In this document: piece after piece, positions 1-7,515 of the stretch
How the letters are laid out: each line of letters opens with the position of its first letter
Numbering within the stretch: position 1 is the first letter of the stretch
DNA from: Sulfurimonas sp.
Lineage (GTDB): Bacteria; Campylobacterota; Campylobacteria; Campylobacterales; Sulfurimonadaceae
DNA length: 35,030 nucleotides
Direction: 5' to 3'
Assembly: GCA_027064515.1 (NCBI GenBank)
Contig: JAMOPL010000120.1
Span: forward strand, 1 to 35,030
Notes under the pieces: generated by a model
Told to the model about the DNA's origin: nothing
Seen by the model: the letters and a program-made list of their open reading frames with translations, nothing else
The model's database searches: none
Made by a program: the position numbers and the translations under genes

Positions 1-1060
1 TATCACCAAAAACACCCATTGCAAGCACTACTACAGAACTAATACTGAAGTTTATTGTCATATAGACACTATTAATAAAAGTAGGCATTTTTGTCTCTAC
101 TTCATGAATCACTGACAACATAATAGGACCATTAGCAAACATAAAAAGACCTAAAAAGGCTAAAAGTGGAAATGTAGTATAAACGGTGCTGCTAAATAGA
201 AAAAGTGTCATGGTTAAGGCTGCGCCACTCGACATGATTACCAATGTCTTTTGTCGGCCTATTTTATCAGAAATTGTTCCACTTAAAAAAGTACCAATAA
301 CACCAAAAAACTGTAAAATAGAAAGAGCAATACTTGCATACCAGAGGGAAAAACCATGCTGCGTGAGATAGACTGCAAGATAAAGTGTCACAGCCATTTT
401 CATGGCTGATTGAAAGAACATAAATCCGCTCATCACCCCAAAAAGAGGTAAAAAACGTTTCACTTCAGCCATTGCATCACCCTTTTCAGCTTTTTTAGTA
501 AACTTCTTTTGAGTAAATGTAAAATCTTTTAGTCTAAAATAAAGAATAAATGAAGCCAAAAAACCAAATGGCATCAATTTCCACGTACCCTCCAATCCCC
601 AGAGCGAAACAGCTCCCGTTACAAGTAAAGGACCTACAGTCCGAGCCAACTCTCCACCGACCATATAGTAACTCATACCCCGTCCTAATTTCTTACCCGA
701 TGATGCTTTGATAATTCCAGGAGAGGGGATATGAAAAAGTGTTGAACTGACACCTGATATAGTAAGAAGTATCACTAACATTGCATAAGAGTCTGTAAAC
801 CCTAAAAGAGACATACTAAAAGCAGTAAGTGCCGGAGAGAGTATGACAAAATAGCGTGCATCTGTCCTCTCAGCCAAAAGCCCAAAAAAAGGATTCAACA
901 AAGAGGGCAGTTTTCTTGCTATATCTAAAAAAGCACTCATTGCGAGCGTCATACCAAGCTTCTCTATCAAAAGTGGTAATAAAGGAGCTAGAAAAGCTGA
1001 ATAGGTATCATGAGCCAAGTGCGCCAATGAAATTGTTATGACATGGTTTTTTTGTTGCAT
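1..1060 (-). CDS. MFS transporter, Fsr (fosmidomycin resistance)-like, C-terminus cut by the window edge
   Basis: The ORF track misses this gene because its stop lies before base 1. Read leftward from the ATG at 1060, the frame stays open for about 353 codons and begins MQQKNHVITISLAHLAHDTY. The early 'SLAHLAHD' stretch followed by hydrophobic segments and a 'GLLAERTDAR' loop is typical of the Fsr branch of the major facilitator superfamily, whose members export drugs or metabolites by proton antiport. About ten membrane segments are visible before the edge. A second cytoplasmic MFS loop reads 'GTISDKIGRQKTL'. No clear Shine-Dalgarno sequence precedes the ATG. The gene follows the DUF302 gene by 17 bases on the same strand and may be its operon partner. 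The substrate is unknown; the family call is by sequence pattern only. Confidence 0.8.
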   Translation of the reverse strand, partial: MQQKNHVITISLAHLAHDTYSAFLAPLLPLLIEKLGMTLAMSAFLDIARKLPSLLNPFFGLLAERTDARYFVILSPALTAFSMSLLGFTDSYAMLVILLTISGVSSTLFHIPSPGIIKASSGKKLGRGMSYYMVGGELARTVGPLLVTGAVSLWGLEGTWKLMPFGFLASFILYFRLKDFTFTQKKFTKKAEKGDAMAEVKRFLPLFGVMSGFMFFQSAMKMAVTLYLAVYLTQHGFSLWYASIALSILQFFGVIGTFLSGTISDKIGRQKTLVIMSSGAALTMTLFLFSSTVYTTFPLLAFLGLFMFANGPIMLSVIHEVETKMPTFINSVYMTINFSISSVVVLAMGVFGD

Positions 1061-1077
1061 TTTCAATATAACAGAAC

Positions 1078-1590
1078 TTAAAATATAGTAAATTGAAAAT
1101 GTAAAAAGCTCATTACACTCTCTATATCTTTAACAACATTTTCCATAATATCACCTACTTTACTGCCTGCAAAAAGACGTGCCATAATATAACCATTCAT
1201 CATGCCTATCATAACTTCACCATTACTTTTTTCATATACGGAGATACTCAACGGCATTTTAACAGACATATATTTATTACTATCATCTCGCAGCATTTCA
1301 CCAGAGAGTTTTGCATTACAAAATTTAATGATTTTTACTCTACCAACGTCAAGTCCTCCATTTTCTAAAATCTCTTTTTCCTGGTCTATTACAGTTGTTA
1401 CATGCCATCCTTTTTGATGGTTGATTCTTTGTACAATAAGATTCACTGTTTTATCAAAATCATAACTTGATTTAATCTCTTTAAATAGCATTGTTGGAGC
1501 CGCTACTTTAAATACAAAGCCCACAACAAAAAGACTCATAACCATTCCTAAAATAAAACCAATAACTACACCTAATTTAACATTCATCAT
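1078..1590 (-). CDS. Membrane-anchored DUF302 protein
   Basis: This 170-residue protein starts with one hydrophobic segment (about residues 6-30), followed by a soluble domain that probably faces the periplasm. The domain resembles DUF302: a 'SYDFDKTVNLIVQRINHQKG' helix early, a central 'NAKLSGEML' stretch where the family has its Cys-containing strand, and 'PLSISVYEKSNGEVMIGMMN' near the end. DUF302 proteins bind small ligands or act in stress responses, but no reaction is established. The start overlaps the stop of the SLAC1-type gene upstream by 4 bases (ATGATGA), so the two are translationally coupled. Met1 and Met2 are both possible starts. The molecular function is unknown. Confidence 0.75.
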   Translation of the reverse strand: MMNVKLGVVIGFILGMVMSLFVVGFVFKVAAPTMLFKEIKSSYDFDKTVNLIVQRINHQKGWHVTTVIDQEKEILENGGLDVGRVKIIKFCNAKLSGEMLRDDSNKYMSVKMPLSISVYEKSNGEVMIGMMNGYIMARLFAGSKVGDIMENVVKDIESVMSFLHFQFTIF

Positions 1591-2549
1591 ATCTCCTCAA
1601 CACAAATATTTCCGGCTACACACTCTTTGAGTGTTCTTTGCATTACAAAAGCAACAACCCCTGTTGTTACCAAAATAATACATAGGCTTAAACTATAAAA
1701 CAAAGCATTATGATAGGTCATATACATAAGCAATGTTGCAATCGTCATAGCCGCTAAAGGAAAGGTATATGCCCACCATGAGATAAAGAACTCTTGTGTA
1801 TCATATATTTTCATTAACAAAAGCAGTAGAACAAAAGTAAAAAATGCTATGGAGTATAAAAAAAGGCTCATCATATCAATACTGCCATTTGTAATTCTAA
1901 AATAGCTAATAAAAGCAACCGCAGGGGGAGCTATAAAAATAAAAAATGTCGGTACAAGCTTCTTTGCCAAAGGGTGATGAAATATAATTCTATAAAGCAT
2001 AATCGTAAAGAGTACCAACCAAAAAAACAACCCAATACTAAAGAAAAAAACTGACACATACAAGGGTGCAGCATCAACACCTACAACAGGAACCAGTAAA
2101 TTTCCCACTATTGGAATAAACCATGCAGGATTACTATGAACAATATCAAACTGATTGATAATCCAATAGCGCAGTACTATAAATGTAAAAATTAGCTGCA
2201 GTGGTGCACCTATATACCAGAATAAAATTGAAATTGTTGGTGCATAATCATAATAAGCAATACTCACAAGCAAAAAACTAATAGAAATTGTTGCCATAAA
2301 AGCACTCTTTACAGGATGATAAAATTCTTTTCTTACAGCATATGGGTAAAGAAATAACTTTATCATGTAGAGTATAAAAATAGTAAAAAAAAGTACTGTA
2401 TCCACAACAAGCAGTGTTTCATAGACAATATAAGGCATACCAATTAAATGATATGCCTTTGCCATAGCAATAACAAAACCCGAAAATCCCATCACAACGG
2501 CAAAAAGCTGTACAGGAAAAAATTCTAAGGAACGTTTTGTTATCTGCAT
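1587..2549 (-). CDS. SLAC1/TehA (TDT family) anion channel or transporter
   Basis: The 320-residue protein is almost entirely hydrophobic, with about ten membrane segments. It opens with 'LEFFPVQLFAVVMGFSGF', the N-terminal signature of the tellurite-resistance/dicarboxylate/SLAC1 family ('F...VMG..G'). 'NPAWFIPIVGNLLVPVVG' in the middle matches the conserved 'P.W..P..G....' pore helix. Characterised members pass malate, tellurite, sulfite or other anions through the inner membrane; the substrate here is not visible. Its ATG lies inside the 3' end of the Gly/Arg-rich gene (10-base overlap) and its stop overlaps the DUF302 start, so all three form one operon expressed from the promoter at 2830-2859. 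Confidence 0.85.
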   Translation of the reverse strand: MQITKRSLEFFPVQLFAVVMGFSGFVIAMAKAYHLIGMPYIVYETLLVVDTVLFFTIFILYMIKLFLYPYAVRKEFYHPVKSAFMATISISFLLVSIAYYDYAPTISILFWYIGAPLQLIFTFIVLRYWIINQFDIVHSNPAWFIPIVGNLLVPVVGVDAAPLYVSVFFFSIGLFFWLVLFTIMLYRIIFHHPLAKKLVPTFFIFIAPPAVAFISYFRITNGSIDMMSLFLYSIAFFTFVLLLLLMKIYDTQEFFISWWAYTFPLAAMTIATLLMYMTYHNALFYSLSLCIILVTTGVVAFVMQRTLKECVAGNICVEEI

Positions 2550-2767
2550 CTATTACCTCGACCAAAGCCCTGTCCTCTGCCACGACCTTGTCCTTCAAAA
2601 CCCTGTCCTCTACCACGACCTTGTCCTTCAAAGCTCTCTTTTCTTCCCATGTCGTTTCTCTCTTCAGAGAACGCTACTTCTGTTTGATTCATCGCAAAGC
2701 GACGCCCCATACCACATCTTTGTCTCATTCCGCGACCTTCGCATCTGAACATATTTCTATTTCTCAT
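2540..2767 (-). CDS. Small Gly/Arg-rich protein with 11-residue repeats
   Basis: A 75-residue basic protein begins MRNRNMFRCEGRGMRQRC and ends in repeats of the type 'GQGRGRGQGFE'. It has a good Shine-Dalgarno sequence (AAGGA, 7 bases before the ATG) and lies directly behind a consensus promoter, so it is probably a real gene even though two other frames are open across it. It carries three cysteines (two early, one near the C-terminus) and many Gly and Arg residues, as in short low-complexity proteins found beside redox or metal genes. No enzymatic motif is present. It overlaps the start of the SLAC1-type gene by 10 bases. Function unknown; an RNA- or metal-binding role is only a guess. Confidence 0.6.
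   Translation of the reverse strand: MRNRNMFRCEGRGMRQRCGMGRRFAMNQTEVAFSEERNDMGRKESFEGQGRGRGQGFEGQGRGRGQGFGRGNRCR
2568..2633. repeat. Two tandem 33-bp repeats
   Basis: Units 2568-2600 and 2601-2633 are identical except at two positions. Each encodes one 11-residue Gly/Arg/Gln block of the small protein. The unit length keeps the frame, so copy-number change would lengthen or shorten the protein without frameshift. Confidence 0.9.
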
Positions 2768-2817
2768 AATATTTCCTTTCTTGCGCCTTTTTTGGCGTTT
2801 ATTTCAAATTAATGTGC

Positions 2818-2849
2818 ACATATGTTCGAATTATAGCGAACATATGTTC
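2818..2849. promoter_or_regulatory. Palindromic operator overlapping the promoter
   Basis: ACATATGTTCG (2818-2828) and CGAACATATGT (2837-2847) form a perfect 11-bp inverted repeat around an 8-base centre that contains the -10 box. The right copy is part of a 12-bp palindrome, GAACATATGTTC (2838-2849), inside the -35/-10 spacer. This placement fits repressor binding. No regulator gene for it lies within the window's left flank. Confidence 0.65.
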
Positions 2850-2859
2850 AAAATGTCAA
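2830..2859 (-). promoter_or_regulatory. Consensus sigma70 promoter of the Gly/Arg-SLAC1-DUF302 operon
   Basis: Read leftward, the sequence has TTGACA (2859-2854), an 18-base spacer and TATAAT (2835-2830). Both hexamers match the sigma70 consensus exactly, which is unusual in such AT-rich DNA. Transcription would start near 2823, about 55 bases before the first ATG. Confidence 0.8.
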
Positions 2860-2896
2860 GTTTATATTATTAATTGGCTTAATAAAAATAACATTT

Positions 2897-3922
2897 TTAA
2901 ACAATATAAATATCTTTTTCTTTTTTAGTAATAATACTACCTATGATACTGCTATATTCATAACCACTATCAATAAGTTCAGTTAATAAATTGTTTGCAT
3001 CTTTTTCTTTTACTGATATTAAGAGTCCTCCTGAAGTTTGGGCATCATAAAATAATATATCATCTTTTTTATTAGAACATACAGTTTTTGGACTTAAATA
3101 TGCTTTGTTATTGTAAGTTCCCGCAGGGATTATTCCCATATCTGCCATATCTTTTGCTTCTTTTAAAAATGGGATATTATCATAAACAAATTTTATAGAT
3201 AAATCTTTATCTTTTATCATCTCAAAACTATGCCCAGCAAGACCGAAACCAGTTATATCTGTAACTGCACTTACATCATATTTTTGCATAATTTTTGAAG
3301 CATTATAATTAAGTTGTGCCAAAATATTAGAAACTTTTTTTATAGTTATTTTATCTAGCATATCTGCTTTTATAGCAGTAGTTAATATGCCCATACCAAG
3401 TGGTTTTGTTAATATTAAAACATCATCTATTCTTACAGTATTATTTCTATAAAATTTATTAGGATTAATAACTCCTGTAACACTAAGTCCATAAAGCATC
3501 TCTGGGGTTTCAATAGTGTGTCCACCAACTAGTTTGGCTCCACACTCATTTATCTTATCTAATCCACCTGATAATATTTCATTTAATATCTCTTTTGAAT
3601 GATTACAACCATCAAATCCTACAATATTAAGTGCAGTTTTCGCTTTGGCTCCCATAGCAAATATATCACTAAGAGAATTTGCTGCTGCTATTTGCCCATA
3701 AATAAATGGATCATCTACAACAGGGGTAATAAAATCTAATGTTTGGACTAATGCCATATCATCATTAATCTTAAAAATACTAGCATCATCACTTGTATCA
3801 AGTCCTACTAAAATATTTGCATCGCTACTTGCTAATCCACTAAGTGCTATGTTTAGATCGCCCGGATCTAACTTAGCAGCTCAACCAGCAGCTTTTACAA
3901 ATTTTGTTAATTTCGCATCCAT
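2897..3922 (-). CDS. selD: Selenide, water dikinase SelD, a selenoprotein with Sec14
   Basis: SelD makes selenophosphate from selenide and ATP, the selenium donor for SelA. The ORF track starts at 3757, but the real start is ATG 3922: an AGGA ribosome site sits just upstream, and the frame reads MDAKLTKFVKAAG, then UGA (3883-3881), then AAKLDPGDL, the family's N-terminal active-site region. The UGA falls where E. coli SelD has its catalytic Cys17, and a perfect 7-bp hairpin follows it, so it is read as selenocysteine at residue 14. Total length is 341 residues, normal for the family. Downstream motifs include 'TDITGFGLAGHSFEM' and 'DAQTSGGLL'. It is the last gene of a leftward transglutaminase-yedF-dsrE-selD operon. 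Confidence 0.95.
3853..3883 (-). promoter_or_regulatory. selD UGA codon with bacterial SECIS-like hairpin
   Basis: After the UGA (3883-3881) and nine more bases, TTAGATC pairs perfectly with GATCTAA (7 bp, 3871-3865 and 3859-3853) around the loop CGGGC. The loop starts 16 bases after the UGA and holds G residues, in the position where SelB binds bacterial SECIS elements. The stem lies wholly inside coding sequence. Confidence 0.8.
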
Positions 3923-3929
3923 TGTTATC

Positions 3930-4286
3930 CTAAAAAGTTAAAACTTTATCGCACTCTTCTACCCAAGAGGCTAATTTTCCCATAGTAGATTTGATACTAT
4001 CATCAAAATACGGCTGATCTTTAAACAATCCACATCTTGCTTGACAGCTTCCACAAACTTGTAGTTCAATCCCTTTTTCAAATAATTCTTTTAACATTTG
4101 AACTAAATCTACATCATATTGTTCTGGTTTTTTGTTGCATTCTCTTGCTAAATCAACAGAATCATTCATTAAAAATATTTTTACTTCATTGTCATTTTCA
4201 AATAATTTTTGTGCAAGTCTTAATCCATTGTAAGCTACATCACTTCCATCATATGGTTGATGATTAAATATAATTAAAATTTTCAT
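3930..4286 (-). CDS. DsrE-family sulfur/selenium-relay protein
   Basis: A soluble 118-residue protein starting MKILIIFNHQPYDGSD, typical of the DsrE/YchN fold, with helix 'AYNGLRLAQKL' and strand 'EVKIFLMNDSVDLA'. Near residue 78 it has 'CGSCQARCG', a three-Cys cluster where DsrE-like proteins carry the persulfide-accepting cysteine. In this position, between yedF and selD, it probably handles reduced sulfur or selenium on its way to SelD; that role is inferred from context. An AAGGA ribosome site precedes the ATG. Its stop overlaps the ribosome site of selD, suggesting coupled translation. It has no transmembrane segment or signal peptide. Confidence 0.8.
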   Translation of the reverse strand: MKILIIFNHQPYDGSDVAYNGLRLAQKLFENDNEVKIFLMNDSVDLARECNKKPEQYDVDLVQMLKELFEKGIELQVCGSCQARCGLFKDQPYFDDSIKSTMGKLASWVEECDKVLTF

Positions 4287-4297
4287 TTTTTATCCTT

Positions 4298-4900
4298 TTA
4301 TAATGTTGTTGTTTGTGTATGCAGAAGCATATCCATACTATCATAGGCATTTCCTATTTCACCTACTTGTAGTTCTTGTGTATCTATTTTATAAAAATTC
4401 ATACAAAGACCGCAACTATATATATTAACACCTCTATTTTCAAACTCTTTTAAAATCTCTATTGTTGTTTGATTTTTAGTCGTTAAAAAAACACCTTTAT
4501 TTACCAAAATAATATTTTTTGGCAACTCTTTAAACTCTAATGTTGTTTTTAAAAAACCTTCCATTAAAATGTTACCAAGCTCACCATCTCCTACTTTATC
4601 ATCTTTGATAAATATAGTTTTATCTAAAAACTTATTTTCTTGTGAAGTTCCCACGATATTACACTCATATCCTTTTATAATAATAATTTTTGTAATATTA
4701 TCTTCTAATTCTTCAATTTCATAACTATAGCCATTGTTTGTAGCATATCTTTTAATATTTTCAACTGACGAAGTTGCATTAACTAAAACCTCTAAAATTG
4801 AATCATTCTCTAAGCTCTCTAAAGCTTTTTTTGTATCCAGCACCGGTTTTGGACAATCTTGATTACAACAATTAATTTGCACTGTTTTACCTCTTTTCAT
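4298..4900 (-). CDS. yedF: Selenium metabolism protein YedF (TusA/SirA-like plus DsrE-like domains)
   Basis: The 200-residue protein has two domains. Residues about 5-75 form a TusA/SirA-like domain with the signature 'CPKPVLDTKKAL', whose Cys accepts sulfur or selenium as a persulfide. Residues about 95-195 form a DsrE-like domain with 'GVNIYSCGLCMNFYKI'. This architecture is the selenium-associated YedF family, found almost only in genomes that make selenocysteine; the exact reaction is not established, and selenium delivery to SelD is the usual proposal. ATG 4900 follows the stop of the transglutaminase gene directly (TAGATG). An internal GTG at codon 7 has its own AGAGGT ribosome site and is an alternative start. 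It lies 11 bases before the dsrE gene. Confidence 0.9.
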   Translation of the reverse strand: MKRGKTVQINCCNQDCPKPVLDTKKALESLENDSILEVLVNATSSVENIKRYATNNGYSYEIEELEDNITKIIIIKGYECNIVGTSQENKFLDKTIFIKDDKVGDGELGNILMEGFLKTTLEFKELPKNIILVNKGVFLTTKNQTTIEILKEFENRGVNIYSCGLCMNFYKIDTQELQVGEIGNAYDSMDMLLHTQTTTL

Positions 4901-6013
4901 CTATTTTACCTCATTTGATATTATTAAAAAAGAAAATGAACTTGGATCATAATAATCTAATGTTTTATTAGCAACTTCACCATAAGGATAACCAAACATA
5001 TTTAATGGATATTTTACTGTTTTTGGATAAAGTTCAAAATCTCTAGCATAATTAAAACCAATCCAATTCATCTCCCAAGAATGCAAATATTTTTCATTTA
5101 ATTCTTGAACTCTTTTATCTGAATATTGTAAATTTTCTACTAACTCAAGTTTTGTTATATCAGCAGGATCACAAGGTATCCATCCAATTCCAGGAATATA
5201 ATACTCGACTCTACAGTGTTGCCATGAAGAGATATTAGCCATTCCATTTTTACTTGTTCCAAGTGCATGAGAAAAATTACTTTTACCTAGTCGTATCCCA
5301 AACACTTCCCGTGCAGGTGTGCCTGAAGCTCGAACTAATGCAGTAAATAAAGAACTAAGATCAGTACATTTACCACCATAATAACCATTAGTATAAATTT
5401 TCTCTATCTCTTCATCTTTTACCATTTGTCCAACATCTCCAGTCCCACAACCGACAACATTTTTATCTCTAAAGGTATGTGAAGTGCACCAAAAATATAT
5501 AGCTTTTACTTTTTCAAATCTATCTTTTTTACCTCTTGTAATTCTATTGGCTAAAGCTTTTATAATACCTGTAGTAGGTATATGATTTGTTGATTTTAAA
5601 AAGGGCTCTACCTCTTTTGGTATAGATAAATTTTTATAACTTGCTTTTTGTATATCTTTTATATTAACTGTTCTAAAAGATGTCTGCACTTGCATAGATA
5701 TCTCTATATGATTATTTTTTATATTTTTATCCCATTTGCTAAATAAAGTTAATGCATCATATTTATTTTGTCTAGTTAAAAAGACTTTTTTATAATTACC
5801 AGCATAATGTAAATATTTTACTTCTTGGTAACTTGAATTATATGGCATAGGATTCCATAATTTCACTGGATACTTGTTGTCATTATTTTTGATATCAAAT
5901 ATATATTTAATATCAAAAGTTCTTATATTTTTATCTTTTGAAAATAGTATCGTTGGAGATATAGCTATAAGACTAAGTGCTGAACCAAATTTAAAAAAAT
6001 CTCTTCTTTTCAT
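4901..6013 (-). CDS. Tat-exported transglutaminase-like protein
   Basis: The ORF track starts at 6043, but ATG 6013 has a proper AAGGA site and begins MKRRDFFKFGSALSLIAIS, a twin-arginine leader; the longer start has none. The mature protein of about 340 residues contains a transglutaminase core near residues 205-285: 'GGKCTDLSSLFTALVRASG' supplies the nucleophilic Cys, 'SSWQHCRVEYY' the His and 'GWIPCDPAD' the Asp. Such domains are usually peptidases or amidases, rarely true transglutaminases. Export by Tat suggests a cofactor or folding before transport, or simply shared targeting with FdhA. It is the first gene of the selD operon, and its link to selenium is unexplained. Family confident, substrate unknown. 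Confidence 0.85.
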   Translation of the reverse strand: MKRRDFFKFGSALSLIAISPTILFSKDKNIRTFDIKYIFDIKNNDNKYPVKLWNPMPYNSSYQEVKYLHYAGNYKKVFLTRQNKYDALTLFSKWDKNIKNNHIEISMQVQTSFRTVNIKDIQKASYKNLSIPKEVEPFLKSTNHIPTTGIIKALANRITRGKKDRFEKVKAIYFWCTSHTFRDKNVVGCGTGDVGQMVKDEEIEKIYTNGYYGGKCTDLSSLFTALVRASGTPAREVFGIRLGKSNFSHALGTSKNGMANISSWQHCRVEYYIPGIGWIPCDPADITKLELVENLQYSDKRVQELNEKYLHSWEMNWIGFNYARDFELYPKTVKYPLNMFGYPYGEVANKTLDYYDPSSFSFLIISNEVK

Positions 6014-6140
6014 TGTAAATCCTTTTTTTAATGAGGATGACAAATAATTACAGCTTCGTAAAAAAATTATTGTCTGCCTAAACCTTAGGCCTAATTACAT
6101 TTATATATAAGAGTTTAACATTATTTATATAAAATTTTAC

Positions 6141-6146
6141 TATAAT
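6141..6146 (+). promoter_or_regulatory. -10 box of the selA-selB operon
   Basis: TATAAT at 6141-6146 has a TTAACA (6115-6120) upstream with a 20-base spacer, rather long. It overlaps the ATG at 6145 used by the ORF track, which therefore would not be transcribed; this supports ATG 6181 as the selA start. The divergent selD operon begins 130 bases away. A small hairpin GCCTAA/TTAGGC (6076-6090) lies between the two promoters. Confidence 0.5.
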
Positions 6147-6180
6147 GGTAAATAAAATTTTACTAAAATATGGGAAAAAT

Positions 6181-7515
6181 ATGGAATTATTGAGAAAATT
6201 ACCAAAAATAGATAAATTAATAGAAGAAAATCTTTTTAAAGATTGTTCAAACAAATTAGTAATAAAAATTGCAAAAATGAAAGTTGAAAACTTAAGATTA
6301 GATATATTAAATGGGAACATATCTGATTTTTCTTATGATGATTTGATTAAAAATATAAAAAAAGAGTATGAACAAATTTTAGCTTCATCTTTAATTCCAC
6401 TTATAAATGCAACAGGTGTGATTCTTCATACAAATATGGGAAGGAGTTTGATATCTCAAGAGATACTAGATAGGGCATCTAAGAATATTGTAAATTATTC
6501 AAATTTAGAATATGATTTGCAAAAAGGTTGTAGAGGCGAGAGATATGAGCATGTAAGTAAACATTTTAAATCACTTCTTGGAGTTGAAGATATTTTGATT
6601 GTAAATAATAATGCTAGTGCTGTATTTCTTATACTAAATACTTTTGCTAAAGAAAAAGAAGCTATAGTTTCAAGAGGAGAGCTAGTTGAGATTGGTGGAA
6701 GTTTTAGAATACCGGAAGTTATGAAAAATAGTGGTGCTATTTTATGTGAAGTTGGAGCTACAAATAAAACAAAACTAAAAGATTATGAAGAAAATATCAA
6801 TGAGAATACAGCAATGCTTATGAAAGTGCATAAATCAAACTATACCATTGAAGGATTTAGTGATGAAGTTGACTTTAAAGATATTAAACAATTATCTCAA
6901 AAGCATAATCTGCTTGATTATTATGATTTAGGAAGTGGTTATATTCCAAAATTACCTTATAATTTAAGCGCTTATGAACCAACGATTGATGATATACTAA
7001 AACATAATCCATCGTTGATAAGTTTTAGTGGTGATAAACTTTTTGGTAGTGTTCAAGCAGGTATTATTGCAGGGAAAAAAGAGCTTATTGATAAGCTAAA
7101 ACAAAATCAACTTTTAAGAATGTTAAGAGTTGATAAGATTACTTTAAGTATTCTTGAAGAGACAATAAAGGCATATCTTGAAGAAAATTATCAAGATATT
7201 CCTACACTAAATATGCTTTTTGTAAATCTAAAAGAGCTAGAAGACAGAGCAAATAAAGTTATAGAAGAGGTTGGAGATGGTATATGTAAATTAGTAAAGA
7301 CTACAACATATATGGGTGGAGGAACTTTACCAAATAAAACATTTCCATCTGTTGCTATTTCTATAAAAGGTAAAGCGAATAAATTAGAAAAAGAGTTTAG
7401 AAAAAGTAATATTATTGGAAGAATTGAAAATGATAAGTTTTTACTCGATTTTAGAACAATTTTACCTCAAGATGACAAACAAATGATAATTAGTATTAAA
7501 GAAATAATACTATGA
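6181..7515 (+). CDS. selA: L-seryl-tRNA(Sec) selenium transferase SelA
   Basis: SelA is the PLP enzyme that turns Ser-tRNA-Sec into Sec-tRNA-Sec with selenophosphate. The chosen ATG gives MELLRKLPKIDKL, the usual family N-terminus; the longer start at 6145 sits inside the promoter. The result is 444 residues, normal length. Visible motifs are 'INATGVILHTNMGRS' (about residue 75), 'VNNNASAVFLIL' and 'LISFSGDKLFGSVQAG', whose Lys (about residue 286) binds PLP. The ribosome site is weak (GGGA). The stop overlaps the start of selB (ATGA), so the enzyme and its elongation factor are co-translated. Confidence 0.97.
   Translation: MELLRKLPKIDKLIEENLFKDCSNKLVIKIAKMKVENLRLDILNGNISDFSYDDLIKNIKKEYEQILASSLIPLINATGVILHTNMGRSLISQEILDRASKNIVNYSNLEYDLQKGCRGERYEHVSKHFKSLLGVEDILIVNNNASAVFLILNTFAKEKEAIVSRGELVEIGGSFRIPEVMKNSGAILCEVGATNKTKLKDYEENINENTAMLMKVHKSNYTIEGFSDEVDFKDIKQLSQKHNLLDYYDLGSGYIPKLPYNLSAYEPTIDDILKHNPSLISFSGDKLFGSVQAGIIAGKKELIDKLKQNQLLRMLRVDKITLSILEETIKAYLEENYQDIPTLNMLFVNLKELEDRANKVIEEVGDGICKLVKTTTYMGGGTLPNKTFPSVAISIKGKANKLEKEFRKSNIIGRIENDKFLLDFRTILPQDDKQMIISIKEIIL

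Noticed and set aside
2419-2812. ORFs 2419-2631 (-) and 2537-2812 (+) over the Gly/Arg-rich gene
   Set aside because: They result from the 33-bp repeats being open in several frames; only the 2540-2767 frame has a ribosome site and promoter.
3757-3922. selD as an N-terminally truncated pseudogene or frameshift
   Set aside because: Careful recount shows one open frame from ATG 3922 through UGA at codon 14 to the stop; the missing 55 residues are the family N-terminus.
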